NCBI RefSeq assembly: GCF_014332515.1
Contig: NZ_VFSD01000001.1
Coordinates: forward strand, 464,554-528,553
Reading direction: 5' to 3'
DNA from: Pontibacter beigongshangensis
GTDB lineage: Bacteria > Bacteroidota > Bacteroidia > Cytophagales > Hymenobacteraceae
Length of the DNA stretch: 64,000 nucleotides
A model generated the notes under the pieces. The model ran no database searches. It was given only the letters and a program-made list of their open reading frames with translations, and was not told where the DNA came from. The number at the start of each line of letters is the position of its first letter. The first letter of the stretch is position 1. Positions 34,074 to 43,005 of the stretch are shown in pieces. The position numbers and the translations under genes are program-made.

Positions 34074-36317
34074 ATGCACAATTACCAGAACCATACCGTA
34101 GACCTTTCGAACTGCGATACAGAACCGATTCATCTTATTGGCCGCATCCAGCCGCACGGATTTATGATCGTGATGGATGCCACTACTTTTCAGATAGAGC
34201 AGGTCAGCCGGAACATTCAGGATTTTATAGCCCATGCAGCGCCGGATGCATTGGTAGGCAAGCCCATCGCCGAGATTTGCACCTCATCAGAATTCCCGGT
34301 ATTGCAGGCACAGCTGCAGGCCTCTACCGTGCTGAACCCTCAACTGCTGACGCTGAAAGGCCGGCAGTTTTTTGGTTTCCTGCACGAAACTGAAGGCCGG
34401 CTTGTACTGGAATGTGAGCCCTACCAACAAACAACCGACGAAAAACGCTTTGAGCGCACATATGCCTTCTCCGAGTTTCAGACCCAGCTAAACAACAAGG
34501 ATACGCTGCTGGACCAGGGCCAGCTCCTGGTGGATTATGTGCAGCACATACTGAACTACGACCGGGTGATGCTGTACGTTTTCGACACCGACTGGCATGG
34601 CGAAGTAATTGCTGAAAAAATTAAGCCTGGCACCCACTCTTACCTGCACCACCATTTCCCCTCTACTGATATTCCTGCACCCGCCAGAGCTTTGCTGGAG
34701 AAAAAGCATGTCAGGCAGATACCGGATATCGGTGCGGCGGCCGTCGACCTGGTTCCTTACCTGAACCCGGCCACTGGCAAACCGACAGATATCCTAAAGT
34801 CGGAGCTCCGGAATCCGTCAGAGATACACCTGGAGTACCTCCGCAACATGGAAGCCTTTGCTACGCTCTCCATTTCCGTTATGGTTAAAGGGAAATTGTG
34901 GGGGCTTATAACCTGCCAGCACCAACGCCCTAAGTTCATCAACTACTGGATGCGCCAGACCTGTAACCTGGCAACCAAGGCCTTTGCCAATGCGGTGCTG
35001 GCCTCTCAGGAAATGCGCGACATCAGCGTTCTGGAGCACTACAAGCAACTGGAAGAAGCCCTTGTTAACCAGGTAATAGCGGCAGGCACTATAACCAAGG
35101 GGCTGTTTGAAGGAAAACATAACCTGCTCGACCTTACCACCTGCTCCGGCGCTGCCCTGTTTGCAGATAATGAACTGGCGGTGACCGGGAAGGTGCCGGA
35201 CCGGGAGCAGCTGATGCAGCTCCTGCAATGGCTGTCTGATACGAACAAGGAGCGTGTTTTTTATACCCGCGAACTCTCCAGACAGTTTCCTGCCGCAGCT
35301 GCTTACCAACACTTGGCGAGCGGCTTGCTGGCCCTGGAAATTTCGAAGTATAACAAAGAGTACATCCTGTATTTTAAGCCCGAGATACGGGAAAGTGTTG
35401 TTTGGGCAGGCAACCCAGAAAAACCGGAGTTGGCTAAGGCAAACGACAAAATAAGGCCCCGCAAGTCTTTTGACAAATGGGTGGAAATAATAAAAGGCAA
35501 ATCACTCCCCTGGACGCTGAACGAGCTTGAAATAACGCAGGTGCTGCTCAAAGATGTCATCGCCATCATTCTCCGGAACCAGGCAGGCAGACTTGAGCAG
35601 CTGAACCGGAATCTGCACAATTCAGCCAGGAGCCTGCGCAGAAAGAACGAGCGTCTGGAAGACTTCACTCATATCATTACCCACAACCTTCGTTCCCCGA
35701 TCAGTAACATTCAGGGCTTGTATAACCTGTACGAGGCAGAGCCAACCCATGAAACAGGGGCTGAGGTAATGCGGCGCATGCATGTTGTGATCGATAACAT
35801 GGCCTCGACCATAGACGACCTGAACGCCATTCTGCGGGCTGCCCTCGACCAGCAGCTCTCCCAGGATACAGTTAATATAGCCGGCCTGGTGGAGAAAGAA
35901 AAGCAGAATATGGAAGCCGTGCTGACTGAGACCGGAGGTGAGATCCTCACGGATTTCCAGGCTCCGGAAATAACGATGCCGAAGGTGTACATGGAGAGTC
36001 TGATCCACAACCTCCTGTCCAATGCCGTTAAATACAGATCGCCTGACCGTAAGCCGGTAGTACACCTGAAATCCTGGCAGGAAAACAACACCTTCTTCCT
36101 GACCGTCTCCGACAATGGCCTTGGCATTAACCTGGACAGGCATGGCCAGAAGATATTTGGGCTATTCCAGACATTTCACTCTCACAAAGAAGCAAAGGGA
36201 TTGGGGCTTTACATCACCAAAATGCAGGTCGAATCTTTAGGCGGCACTATAGCCGTAGAAAGTGAGCCTGGGCAGGGTACGACCTTCACTGTCCGCTTCG
36301 ATTCGCACCCGGGATAG
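34074..36317 (+). CDS. Bacteriophytochrome sensor histidine kinase
   Basis: 747 residues. A TTG seven codons upstream is possible but the ATG is preferred. PAS domain with the biliverdin-attachment Cys14 (SNCDTEPIHLIG) and QPHGFMIVMD; GAF domain with STDIPAPARALLEK; PHY domain with the tongue motifs VVWAGNP and PRKSF (from about 462). A HisKA box has His537 in THNLRSP, and the HATPase has LLSNAVKY (N box), DNGLGI (G1) and KGLGLYITKMQ (G2). It should sense red/far-red light and phosphorylate an unknown regulator. No response regulator or heme oxygenase gene lies in the window. It sits between the addA- and addB-like genes. Confidence 0.95.
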   Translation: MHNYQNHTVDLSNCDTEPIHLIGRIQPHGFMIVMDATTFQIEQVSRNIQDFIAHAAPDALVGKPIAEICTSSEFPVLQAQLQASTVLNPQLLTLKGRQFFGFLHETEGRLVLECEPYQQTTDEKRFERTYAFSEFQTQLNNKDTLLDQGQLLVDYVQHILNYDRVMLYVFDTDWHGEVIAEKIKPGTHSYLHHHFPSTDIPAPARALLEKKHVRQIPDIGAAAVDLVPYLNPATGKPTDILKSELRNPSEIHLEYLRNMEAFATLSISVMVKGKLWGLITCQHQRPKFINYWMRQTCNLATKAFANAVLASQEMRDISVLEHYKQLEEALVNQVIAAGTITKGLFEGKHNLLDLTTCSGAALFADNELAVTGKVPDREQLMQLLQWLSDTNKERVFYTRELSRQFPAAAAYQHLASGLLALEISKYNKEYILYFKPEIRESVVWAGNPEKPELAKANDKIRPRKSFDKWVEIIKGKSLPWTLNELEITQVLLKDVIAIILRNQAGRLEQLNRNLHNSARSLRRKNERLEDFTHIITHNLRSPISNIQGLYNLYEAEPTHETGAEVMRRMHVVIDNMASTIDDLNAILRAALDQQLSQDTVNIAGLVEKEKQNMEAVLTETGGEILTDFQAPEITMPKVYMESLIHNLLSNAVKYRSPDRKPVVHLKSWQENNTFFLTVSDNGLGINLDRHGQKIFGLFQTFHSHKEAKGLGLYITKMQVESLGGTIAVESEPGQGTTFTVRFDSHPG

Positions 36318-36390
36318 CCGAAGTTTGCCATAAATTTATTTACTTGCTCCTGAACACGAATCCGCTCGTGACTATTCTTGACAAAACAAT

Positions 36391-36813
36391 ATGGAACAAC
36401 GCATAACGCTGATTACGCTGGGCGTAAAGAACCTGCAGCGTTCAAGAGACTTTTACAGGAATGTTTTTGGCTGGGAACAGACGGAAGCCAGCACCGAAAG
36501 CGTTATTTTTATGCAGCTGAACGGCCTGCAACTGGCCTTGTTCCCGCAGGAGTCGCTGGCCGACGATGCAGGTGTGGCGGCCGATGGCAAAGGCTTCAGA
36601 GGCTTTTCGCTGGCACACAACATGCGGTCGGAGCAGGAAGTAGATGCGCTGGTAACAGAGCTGGAGCAGAAAGGTGCCCGCGTACTGAAGAGGCCGGAGA
36701 AAGTTTTCTGGGGAGGCTACAGCGGCTACATTGCCGACCCCGACGACAACCTTTGGGAAATAGTCTACAATCCGTTTCTCCCGCTGGATGAGCAGGGAAA
36801 TGTGTCAATTTAG
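36391..36813 (+). CDS. VOC (glyoxalase/bleomycin-resistance) family protein
   Basis: 140 residues with the paired beta-alpha-beta-beta-beta units of vicinal-oxygen-chelate proteins: ITLITLGVKNLQRSRDFYRN and VFGW at the N-terminus, then WGGYSGYIADPDDNLWEIVY and NPF at the C-terminus. The Glu of LWEI would be one metal ligand; the usual N-terminal His is a Thr/Leu stretch, so metal-binding is uncertain. Such proteins include glyoxalases and resistance proteins, and the substrate cannot be assigned. It starts 73 bases after the phytochrome gene. Confidence 0.85.
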   Translation: MEQRITLITLGVKNLQRSRDFYRNVFGWEQTEASTESVIFMQLNGLQLALFPQESLADDAGVAADGKGFRGFSLAHNMRSEQEVDALVTELEQKGARVLKRPEKVFWGGYSGYIADPDDNLWEIVYNPFLPLDEQGNVSI

Positions 36814-36981
36814 TTGTTGATTGTTAGATGTTGATTGATGGGGAGGGCGTTAGCTCAAAAGGATTTATATTTTATCAGATCGCGCACTTCCGTTAATTAA
36901 AATGATCGCGCCCAATTCACAACATCAAAAAGCTTAATTCAGAAATTATCATCCAACAATCAACCACCAACAACCAAACCA
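36814..36981. repeat. Inverted AT-rich simple repeats before the addB-like gene
   Basis: TTGTTGATTGTTAGATGTTG at 36815-36834 is mirrored by CATCCAACAATCAACCACCA and AACAACCAA at 36951-36978. The spacer could fold back. No CCGGAG copy is present here. Confidence 0.55.
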
Positions 36982-39888
36982 GTGCAGACTTTCCTGGAGC
37001 TAACGGCCAAATACGTGTACGAGAAGTACAAAGAGAACATCAGTGAGCTTTGTATTATCCTGCCATCGCGCCGGGCCAGTTTCTTTTTTAAGAACGCCCT
37101 GGCACAGGCGGCACCGGAGCCGATCTGGTCGCCCGAGGTGGCCGGTATGGAGGACTTTATCTGCCGCCTGGCCAAAGTGGATGTGCTGGAGCCGATTAAC
37201 CTGCAACTGGAACTTTACGACCTTATGCGCGAGCAGGACCCTACGCTGGACTTCGACCAGTTCGTAACCTGGGGAGGCACTTTGCTTGACGACTTCAGCC
37301 GCATAGACCAGAACCTGGTAGACACGGGCAAGCTGTTTGAGTACCTCTCGGAGGCGAAGGCGCTGGAGCGATGGGACCCGAAGTTTCTGGGCAAAGACAT
37401 GTCGCCGCGTATGCGGAAGTACTTTAGCCTCTGGGATAATATTGAAAAGACATACCTGAACCTGCAGAAGCACCTGCACCGCAACAAGCAGGCTTACACC
37501 GGCATGGCCTTCCGTAAAGTGGCCGAAAACATCAACCGTCTTGCGAAGGAGCCTGGCTGTGTCCAGTATATTTTTATCGGTCTGAATGCGCTTACCAGAT
37601 CTGAGGAAGTGATTATTAAAGCCCTGCTGAAACATGACAAGGCAGAGGTGCTCTTCGACAGCGACGATTTTTACATGGAAGAGGGCACACCGAACCGCGC
37701 AGGCAGCTTTCTGCGAAAATATAAATCGTCCTGGAACCTGCCGGAGTGGCGCTGGCAGCAGAACCTGCTCCTGACCGAGGAGAAAGAAATAAACGTGATT
37801 GGTGTGGCCAACGCCAGCATGCAGGGCAAACTGGCCGGGCAACTGCTGCAGGAGATCCGGCAACAGGACAAACATTCGCAAACGGCCATTATTCTGCCAG
37901 ACGAAACTCTGCTCCTGCCCGTACTGCACTCCATTCCGGATGCCGTACCGAACTATAACGTGACCATGGGTTTGAGCTTTAAAGGCACGCCCCTGTTCAA
38001 CCTGATAGACCTGCTGTTTGAGGTGCACCTGACCGGCGTAACGCAACTACAGGATGTCGGCTACAAAGTGTACCAGTATCACCACCAGTCGGTGACCAAG
38101 CTCCTCACCCATCCTTTTATCAGGCGCTATGAGCTGTACCTGAACGAGCAACCGGACCAGAAGAAACACCATGGATTTATCCAGAAGGTAGTAGATAAAA
38201 TTGTGGCTGATAACCGGGTTTTGATCACGGCGCAGGACTTGCTGGAGATGGGGCAGCACCAGCCCTTGTTCGAGACGCTCTTCAAAACCTGGCGCGACTG
38301 CGACGATATTATTACGGCTATGTACAGCCTCATCGATTTGCTGCGCGAGGTGTACAGTCATCAGCCCAACACCATCGAGACGGAGTACCTCTACATTTTC
38401 TACACGCTCGTAAAGCGCCTCGACACTATTTTTGATTGCCGCGAACACAAGATCGGGGTGCGCAGTTTCCGGAAGTTCCTCTATGAGCTCATCTCCTCCA
38501 CCCGCCTTCCTTTTAGTGGGGAGCCGGTTTCGGAGGTGCAGATTATGGGTATGCTCGAAACGCGGGCGCTGGATTTTGAGAACGTGATCATTTTATCGGT
38601 AAACGAAAACACCCTGCCCGCTCCCAAGCGCCACGAGTCGCTGATGCCCTACGATGTGCTGCGGGAGTTTGGGCTGCCGACCTACTCCGAAACAGAAGGA
38701 GCCATGGCCTACAACTTTTACCGCCTGCTGCAGCGCGCCAAACGGGTGAACCTGCTCTACGTGCTCCCCTCCGACACCTATGGCTCCGGCGAGAAAAGCC
38801 GCTTTATCCTGCAGCTGCAGAACGACCTGGCGTTGCGTAACCCACGCATCAAATTCCGCGACTTAACGGCTGCCGTAGAGCAACAGGAGACCAAGAAATA
38901 CAACGAAGACATCCGGATAGAGAAAGATCAGCAGACGCTGGAACAGCTGAAACTGGAGCTACGGAAAGGCCTGTACCCCTCCCACCTGAACATGTACATT
39001 AACTGCTCGCTGCAATACTATTTCAGCCGCATTGCCAAAATACAGGAAATCGACGAGGTGGAGGAGCAGCTCGGCACCGACAAATTCGGGACGCTGGTGC
39101 ACCAGGTGCTGGAAGATTTTTTTAAGCCTTTTGCTGAGAACGGTAAACCCATTGAGGCAGCCGATGTGGTGCAGATGCTGCAGCAACTACCGGCACAGGT
39201 GCGCAAAGAGTTTGTAGCAGCCACCAGAGGCGCCACACCCGACCGAGGCATGAATTACCTGCTCTATAAAGTGGCGGTGGAAGTGCTGGAGAAATACCTG
39301 ACAAACCTGAAAGACTCGCCGGAGCTGCCGCTTTACGTGCTGCGCCTCGAAGACACCTTGTCGGCCACGCTGCCGGTGCAGGTGGGCGATGAAGAGATTC
39401 TGATTAAAGTGGCAGGTAAAGCCGACCGCATAGACCTGACTGGCAACGAGTTGCGGGTAATCGACTATAAAACCGGCAAGGTGGAGCTGAGCCAGCTGGT
39501 GGTAAAGCCTGAGGATGTGGCCCTGCATTTCACTACTGACCCCAAATACGACAAAGCCCGGCAGCTGTGGCTCTATCAGTACATCCTGCAGCGCACCCTG
39601 CAGGTCAACCCCGAAACCATTCTGACTAATGGAGGGCATGTGTCACCGGAAACTATCACACCTGTTTCCGGCATTCTCTCTTTTCGGAACCTGGATGCGG
39701 GAGTGCTCTCGTCGGAGTTCAACTTTACGGAGGCTGACGGTTCCACTCCCAAAGATTTTATAAGTGCTTCAGAAGAACTGCTGTCGGACTTCGTGCACCG
39801 TATGCTCGACCCAGAAGAACCCATCCGCAAAACAAACGACCTGGATGTATGCCAGTGGTGCGCTTACCGGGGGATTTGTGCCCGGTAA
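36982..39888 (+). CDS. AddB-like PD-(D/E)XK nuclease of the AddAB repair complex
   Basis: 968 residues with a GTG start; no ATG gives the conserved N-terminus. The first two thirds are a degenerate helicase (LCIILPSRRASFFFKNALAQ near 22, without a Walker A). The C-terminus is a RecB-like nuclease: GTLVHQVLEDFF, DRIDLTGNELRVIDYKTGK near 812-830 and QLWLYQYILQ. Four cysteines, Cys675 (YINCSLQYY) and Cys957/Cys960/Cys966 (CQWCAYRGIC), are spaced like the iron-sulfur clamp of AddB nucleases. It should work with the AddA-like helicase at 30082. A hairpin terminator follows. Confidence 0.9.
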   Translation: MQTFLELTAKYVYEKYKENISELCIILPSRRASFFFKNALAQAAPEPIWSPEVAGMEDFICRLAKVDVLEPINLQLELYDLMREQDPTLDFDQFVTWGGTLLDDFSRIDQNLVDTGKLFEYLSEAKALERWDPKFLGKDMSPRMRKYFSLWDNIEKTYLNLQKHLHRNKQAYTGMAFRKVAENINRLAKEPGCVQYIFIGLNALTRSEEVIIKALLKHDKAEVLFDSDDFYMEEGTPNRAGSFLRKYKSSWNLPEWRWQQNLLLTEEKEINVIGVANASMQGKLAGQLLQEIRQQDKHSQTAIILPDETLLLPVLHSIPDAVPNYNVTMGLSFKGTPLFNLIDLLFEVHLTGVTQLQDVGYKVYQYHHQSVTKLLTHPFIRRYELYLNEQPDQKKHHGFIQKVVDKIVADNRVLITAQDLLEMGQHQPLFETLFKTWRDCDDIITAMYSLIDLLREVYSHQPNTIETEYLYIFYTLVKRLDTIFDCREHKIGVRSFRKFLYELISSTRLPFSGEPVSEVQIMGMLETRALDFENVIILSVNENTLPAPKRHESLMPYDVLREFGLPTYSETEGAMAYNFYRLLQRAKRVNLLYVLPSDTYGSGEKSRFILQLQNDLALRNPRIKFRDLTAAVEQQETKKYNEDIRIEKDQQTLEQLKLELRKGLYPSHLNMYINCSLQYYFSRIAKIQEIDEVEEQLGTDKFGTLVHQVLEDFFKPFAENGKPIEAADVVQMLQQLPAQVRKEFVAATRGATPDRGMNYLLYKVAVEVLEKYLTNLKDSPELPLYVLRLEDTLSATLPVQVGDEEILIKVAGKADRIDLTGNELRVIDYKTGKVELSQLVVKPEDVALHFTTDPKYDKARQLWLYQYILQRTLQVNPETILTNGGHVSPETITPVSGILSFRNLDAGVLSSEFNFTEADGSTPKDFISASEELLSDFVHRMLDPEEPIRKTNDLDVCQWCAYRGICAR

Positions 39889-39911
39889 GGAGGTTTTTGT
39901 TTAGTAACTAA

Positions 39912-39945
39912 AACATGAAGCAGACCAATAAGCCTGCTTCATGTT
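39912..39945 (+). terminator. Hairpin terminator after the addB-like gene
   Basis: AACATGAAGCAG / CTGCTTCATGTT 12-bp stem. It lacks a strong T-run; it may serve both the addB-like gene and the convergent small gene. Confidence 0.7.
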
Positions 39946-39985
39946 AATTGCCTTTGAGTGCGAGGATTAGCCTAGGCTTACCGTA

Positions 39986-40093
39986 TTAATCGTAGCTGTT
40001 CTTCTTCTTTTCCTGTTTCTGCGCCTTTTTCTCTTTTGTGGTTTTTGCAGGCTGCTTTTTTACTTCCTTTTTAGAGTCTTTAGACTTTGCCAT
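39986..40093 (-). CDS. Small Lys-rich protein of 35 residues
   Basis: The minus-strand frame starts ATG (40093-40091) and gives MAKSKDSKKEVKKQPAKTTK then EKKAQKQEKKKNSYD. About 16 of 35 residues are Lys and there is no hydrophobic segment, so it should be a soluble, disordered, nucleic-acid- or anion-binding peptide. I recall small Lys-rich proteins ending in a short acidic/aromatic tail in related Bacteroidota, but function is unknown. It is convergent with the addB-like gene across the hairpin at 39912. Confidence 0.6.
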   Translation of the reverse strand: MAKSKDSKKEVKKQPAKTTKEKKAQKQEKKKNSYD

Positions 40094-40374
40094 GAGCTGA
40101 TTTGTTTAGTTTATTTAAATATAACGTAATTCAGGTTCTGATCAGCATGAAACAACAAGAGATATTTTCTGGCGTAACTTTCCAGAAACACGGTCTCCAC
40201 CAAAAACTTAATTTACAAGTCGTTATATAGCTTGCAGTGCTGTGCGCAAGTGCCTCGCCAAATCAGAAATTATAGCAGGGATATCATGGCTGCTGAATTA
40301 GTGGTGCGCCCTTAGCGAATGGAGTTTCTCCGGACAAACCGTTTTGGTGCCGACTAAGCTCAGGCACAAAACGA

Positions 40375-40404
40375 AATTATTCTAATGAAAAAGCCCCCTC
40401 AGAA
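40375..40404 (+). repeat. CCGGAG interspersed repeat, copy 14 (diverged)
   Basis: AATTATTCTAATGAAAAAGC followed by CCCCTCAGAAG. The left half is perfect, the palindrome is damaged. The 505-base spacer 40094-40598 contains no other feature I can name. Confidence 0.8.
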
Positions 40405-40598
40405 GTATCTACCCCGCTGGCTTTGTAAAGTGGCAGTAGCGCCTCAAGTATAATTTGCTGTTTTTAGCTGAGATACCAAAATCTCTTCCCGTCTATATAG
40501 AAAACTTTTTATAAAAATTTGCAATGGTCCTATGTTTCAATGTCAGAATATATCTTATCTTCATGTAAAATTTAGCTTTATCACCTAAGAACATATTT

Positions 40599-41366
40599 AT
40601 GAGGCGGTTTGTAACATCAGATAGCCATGGCGGCTGTAAAGCCTTGATACAGGTTCTGGAAAGATGTGGGTTTGATCACGAAAATGACCTTTTGATTTTC
40701 CTTGGCGATGTCGTGGATGGCTGGCCGGAAACCAAAGAAAGCATTGATCTGCTCCTCAGCATAAAAAACCTGGTGTACCTGCTTGGCAACCACGACCAAT
40801 GGGCCCTCGATTATTATACCGGCAACCTGGCTGGCAAGGAGAGCGAACTGGAGTTGTGGCTCCTGCAGGGAGGAACCAGTACCGTGAAATCGTATGGCAT
40901 CGGCAAACCGATGCAACAGGAGCATATCGCATTTTTAAAGAATGCCCGGAACTTCTACCTCTCGGAAGACAATATTCTTTTTGTGCATGCCGGCTACGAC
41001 ACGGCAAAACCTATACAGGACACCGATGCTTCTTACCTGATCTGGAGCAGAGATTTCCTGACCCGTTATTACACCATGCACATGCAGCAGGCGCCCATCC
41101 ACTTAGATACTTATAAGAATATCTATATCGGGCATACGCCCACCATTGCCCTCGATCGGGAACAGACTGAACCGCTCAGGATGGGGAATATTACACTGCT
41201 GGACACTGGTGCTGCCTTTACGGGGTGTCTCTCAGTTATGGACGTAGACAGTAAGGAAGTGTGGCAGTCAGATAAAGTGATGACCTTGTATCCGGAGCAC
41301 GAGGGCAGGAATGGAGTTAGCTGGGAAAAGGGGCAGAAAGAAACCAGTGGATTGCAACACTCTTAA
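40599..41366 (+). CDS. Metallophosphoesterase (PP2A-like/diadenosine tetraphosphatase type)
   Basis: 255 residues with the calcineurin-like metal motifs in order: SDSHGG near 7-12 (D-x-H), LIFLGDVVDGWP (G-D-x-x-D), YLLGNHDQWALDYY (G-N-H-D) and VHAGYD plus IYIGHTPT for the C-terminal His ligands. The layout is that of single-domain bacterial Ser/Thr phosphatases and ApaH-like enzymes. The nucleotide or protein substrate is not predictable. No signal peptide; cytoplasmic. Confidence 0.92.
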   Translation: MRRFVTSDSHGGCKALIQVLERCGFDHENDLLIFLGDVVDGWPETKESIDLLLSIKNLVYLLGNHDQWALDYYTGNLAGKESELELWLLQGGTSTVKSYGIGKPMQQEHIAFLKNARNFYLSEDNILFVHAGYDTAKPIQDTDASYLIWSRDFLTRYYTMHMQQAPIHLDTYKNIYIGHTPTIALDREQTEPLRMGNITLLDTGAAFTGCLSVMDVDSKEVWQSDKVMTLYPEHEGRNGVSWEKGQKETSGLQHS

Positions 41367-41669
41367 AGCAGGCAAAGACTACTCTTATTGGCTGGCCCCA
41401 TCCGAAAATGGCTGCAAGGCTGAATGGGAGCCCGCCGCATCTTTTTGACATAAATAAAAAATTATTGCCCTGGTAAACAAAATAAATACCTGTAACCATC
41501 TGGTATCCATGCCCTTAAGAGCGACAAAGGATGACTGCCCGTTGAATGGGATGCAAGCGTAAAATAATAATTCAAACTATACCTTCGGCGACTGACACAT
41601 TTTCTATAATTTTATCTTCCTGACAATTTACAACTTAAACATCAGGTAGACTGTGTCTGTTGAGAATCT

Positions 41670-42728
41670 ATGGCTGTGAAAACCTTCTTATTCCTATTAC
41701 TTTTTATTAGTGCCACGTTGCAAGTCTTCGCCCAGCAGGTTCACCAGAAAGTGGTGGCAAAGGCTGGAGACGGCATATTTACCCTGTTACGCCGCCACGG
41801 CCTGAACTATTCGGAGTACGCTTCCCAGTTTCTGGAGCTGAACCGGGATAACCTGGGCAAGGACAACAGCCTCTTTGTAGGAAAAACGTACCTGTTGCCC
41901 CATACCTCGGCTGGAGGAGCTTCGGCTGCCGCTGCATCTGCTGCTTCCGGAACATCTGCCGCTGCCGCCCCTGCCAGTTCAGCCAGGGTACTTAATGTAC
42001 CCTTGTTTGGCCCTAAATATGCCAGGGTGGAGATAAAGGACCAGCAGCTGAGCGGGGCCGTGTATTACATCTCGGCCGGGCATGGCGGCCCCGACCCCGG
42101 CGCAATTGGCAAATACGGGTCACACTCTCTGGGTGAAGACGAATACGCTTACGATGTTTCTATCCGGCTGGCCCGGGCCCTCATGGAGCATGGCGCCACC
42201 GTGTACATGATTGTGCAGGACCCGGACGATGGAATCAGGGATGAGAGCATCCTGAAAATGGACCGGGATGAAGTGCATTATCCTAACAAAGTCATTCCGC
42301 TGAACCACAAGCAGCGTCTCCGCGAACGTACTGCAATTGTGAACAGCCTGTATGCCAAGCACAAAAGCGCCTACCAGCGCATGCTGGCCATACATGTAGA
42401 CAGCCGCAGCAAAAGCCAGAAAATAGATGTTTTCTTCTATCATCATGAGAACAGCCCAACCGGCAAAAAACTGGCGGAGTCTATTCACCAGACCTTTACC
42501 TCCAAATATAAACGGTACCAGCCAAACCGTGCCTATTCCGGGAGCGTATCGGAGCGCAGCACACTTTATGTTGTAAAGAATAGCCGCCCTCCTACTGTTT
42601 TTATAGAACTAGGCAACATCCGCAACAACCTCGACCAGCGCCGTTTTGTAATTCCGAGCAACAGGCAGGCCCTGGCCAACTGGATTAAAGACGGTATCGT
42701 AGCTGATTATAAAAATCGTGGGAAGTAA
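41670..42728 (+). CDS. N-acetylmuramoyl-L-alanine amidase (Amidase_3) with LysM-like domain
   Basis: 352 residues. Signal peptide 1-21 (cut after VFA-Q), then a LysM-like segment (GDGIFTLLRRHGLNYSEYAS ... NSLFVGKTYLLP), a low-complexity Ala/Ser linker (about 88-112) and an Amidase_3 zinc domain. The zinc ligands are His in SAGHGGPDPGA, Glu in EDEYAYDV and His in LAIHVDSRS, and the catalytic Glu is in VFIELGNIRN. It should cleave the bond between MurNAc and L-Ala in peptidoglycan in the periplasm, during cell separation or wall turnover. Confidence 0.92.
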   Translation: MAVKTFLFLLLFISATLQVFAQQVHQKVVAKAGDGIFTLLRRHGLNYSEYASQFLELNRDNLGKDNSLFVGKTYLLPHTSAGGASAAAASAASGTSAAAAPASSARVLNVPLFGPKYARVEIKDQQLSGAVYYISAGHGGPDPGAIGKYGSHSLGEDEYAYDVSIRLARALMEHGATVYMIVQDPDDGIRDESILKMDRDEVHYPNKVIPLNHKQRLRERTAIVNSLYAKHKSAYQRMLAIHVDSRSKSQKIDVFFYHHENSPTGKKLAESIHQTFTSKYKRYQPNRAYSGSVSERSTLYVVKNSRPPTVFIELGNIRNNLDQRRFVIPSNRQALANWIKDGIVADYKNRGK

Positions 42729-42794
42729 AGGAGTGGACGAAGTAGAGGCACCTGAAATCTGTTGTAGGTGAGCGGGGTCAGGAGCAGAAAAGGT

Positions 42795-42823
42795 CTCCGA
42801 AGGGCTATTTTGATTAGAATAAT
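42795..42823 (-). repeat. CCGGAG interspersed repeat, copy 15
   Basis: CTCCGAAGGGCTATTTTGAT followed by TAGAATAAT, in terminator orientation after the amidase gene. Confidence 0.82.
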
Positions 42824-43005
42824 GGCTTCTTTCACTTCTCAAGCAGGCCCGGCAATGTTTACCCGAATGCACCTATTAGGCTTCCAGTTTAATTTTTAGA
42901 GAAGCACAATGCTAGCAAAACTGCCGGAGAGCCTGCCAGCCACTATTCTAATTTTGAATTTCTAATTTTGAATTTGTCGGAGCACGAGTCTGCCTTTCAT
43001 CTGTT

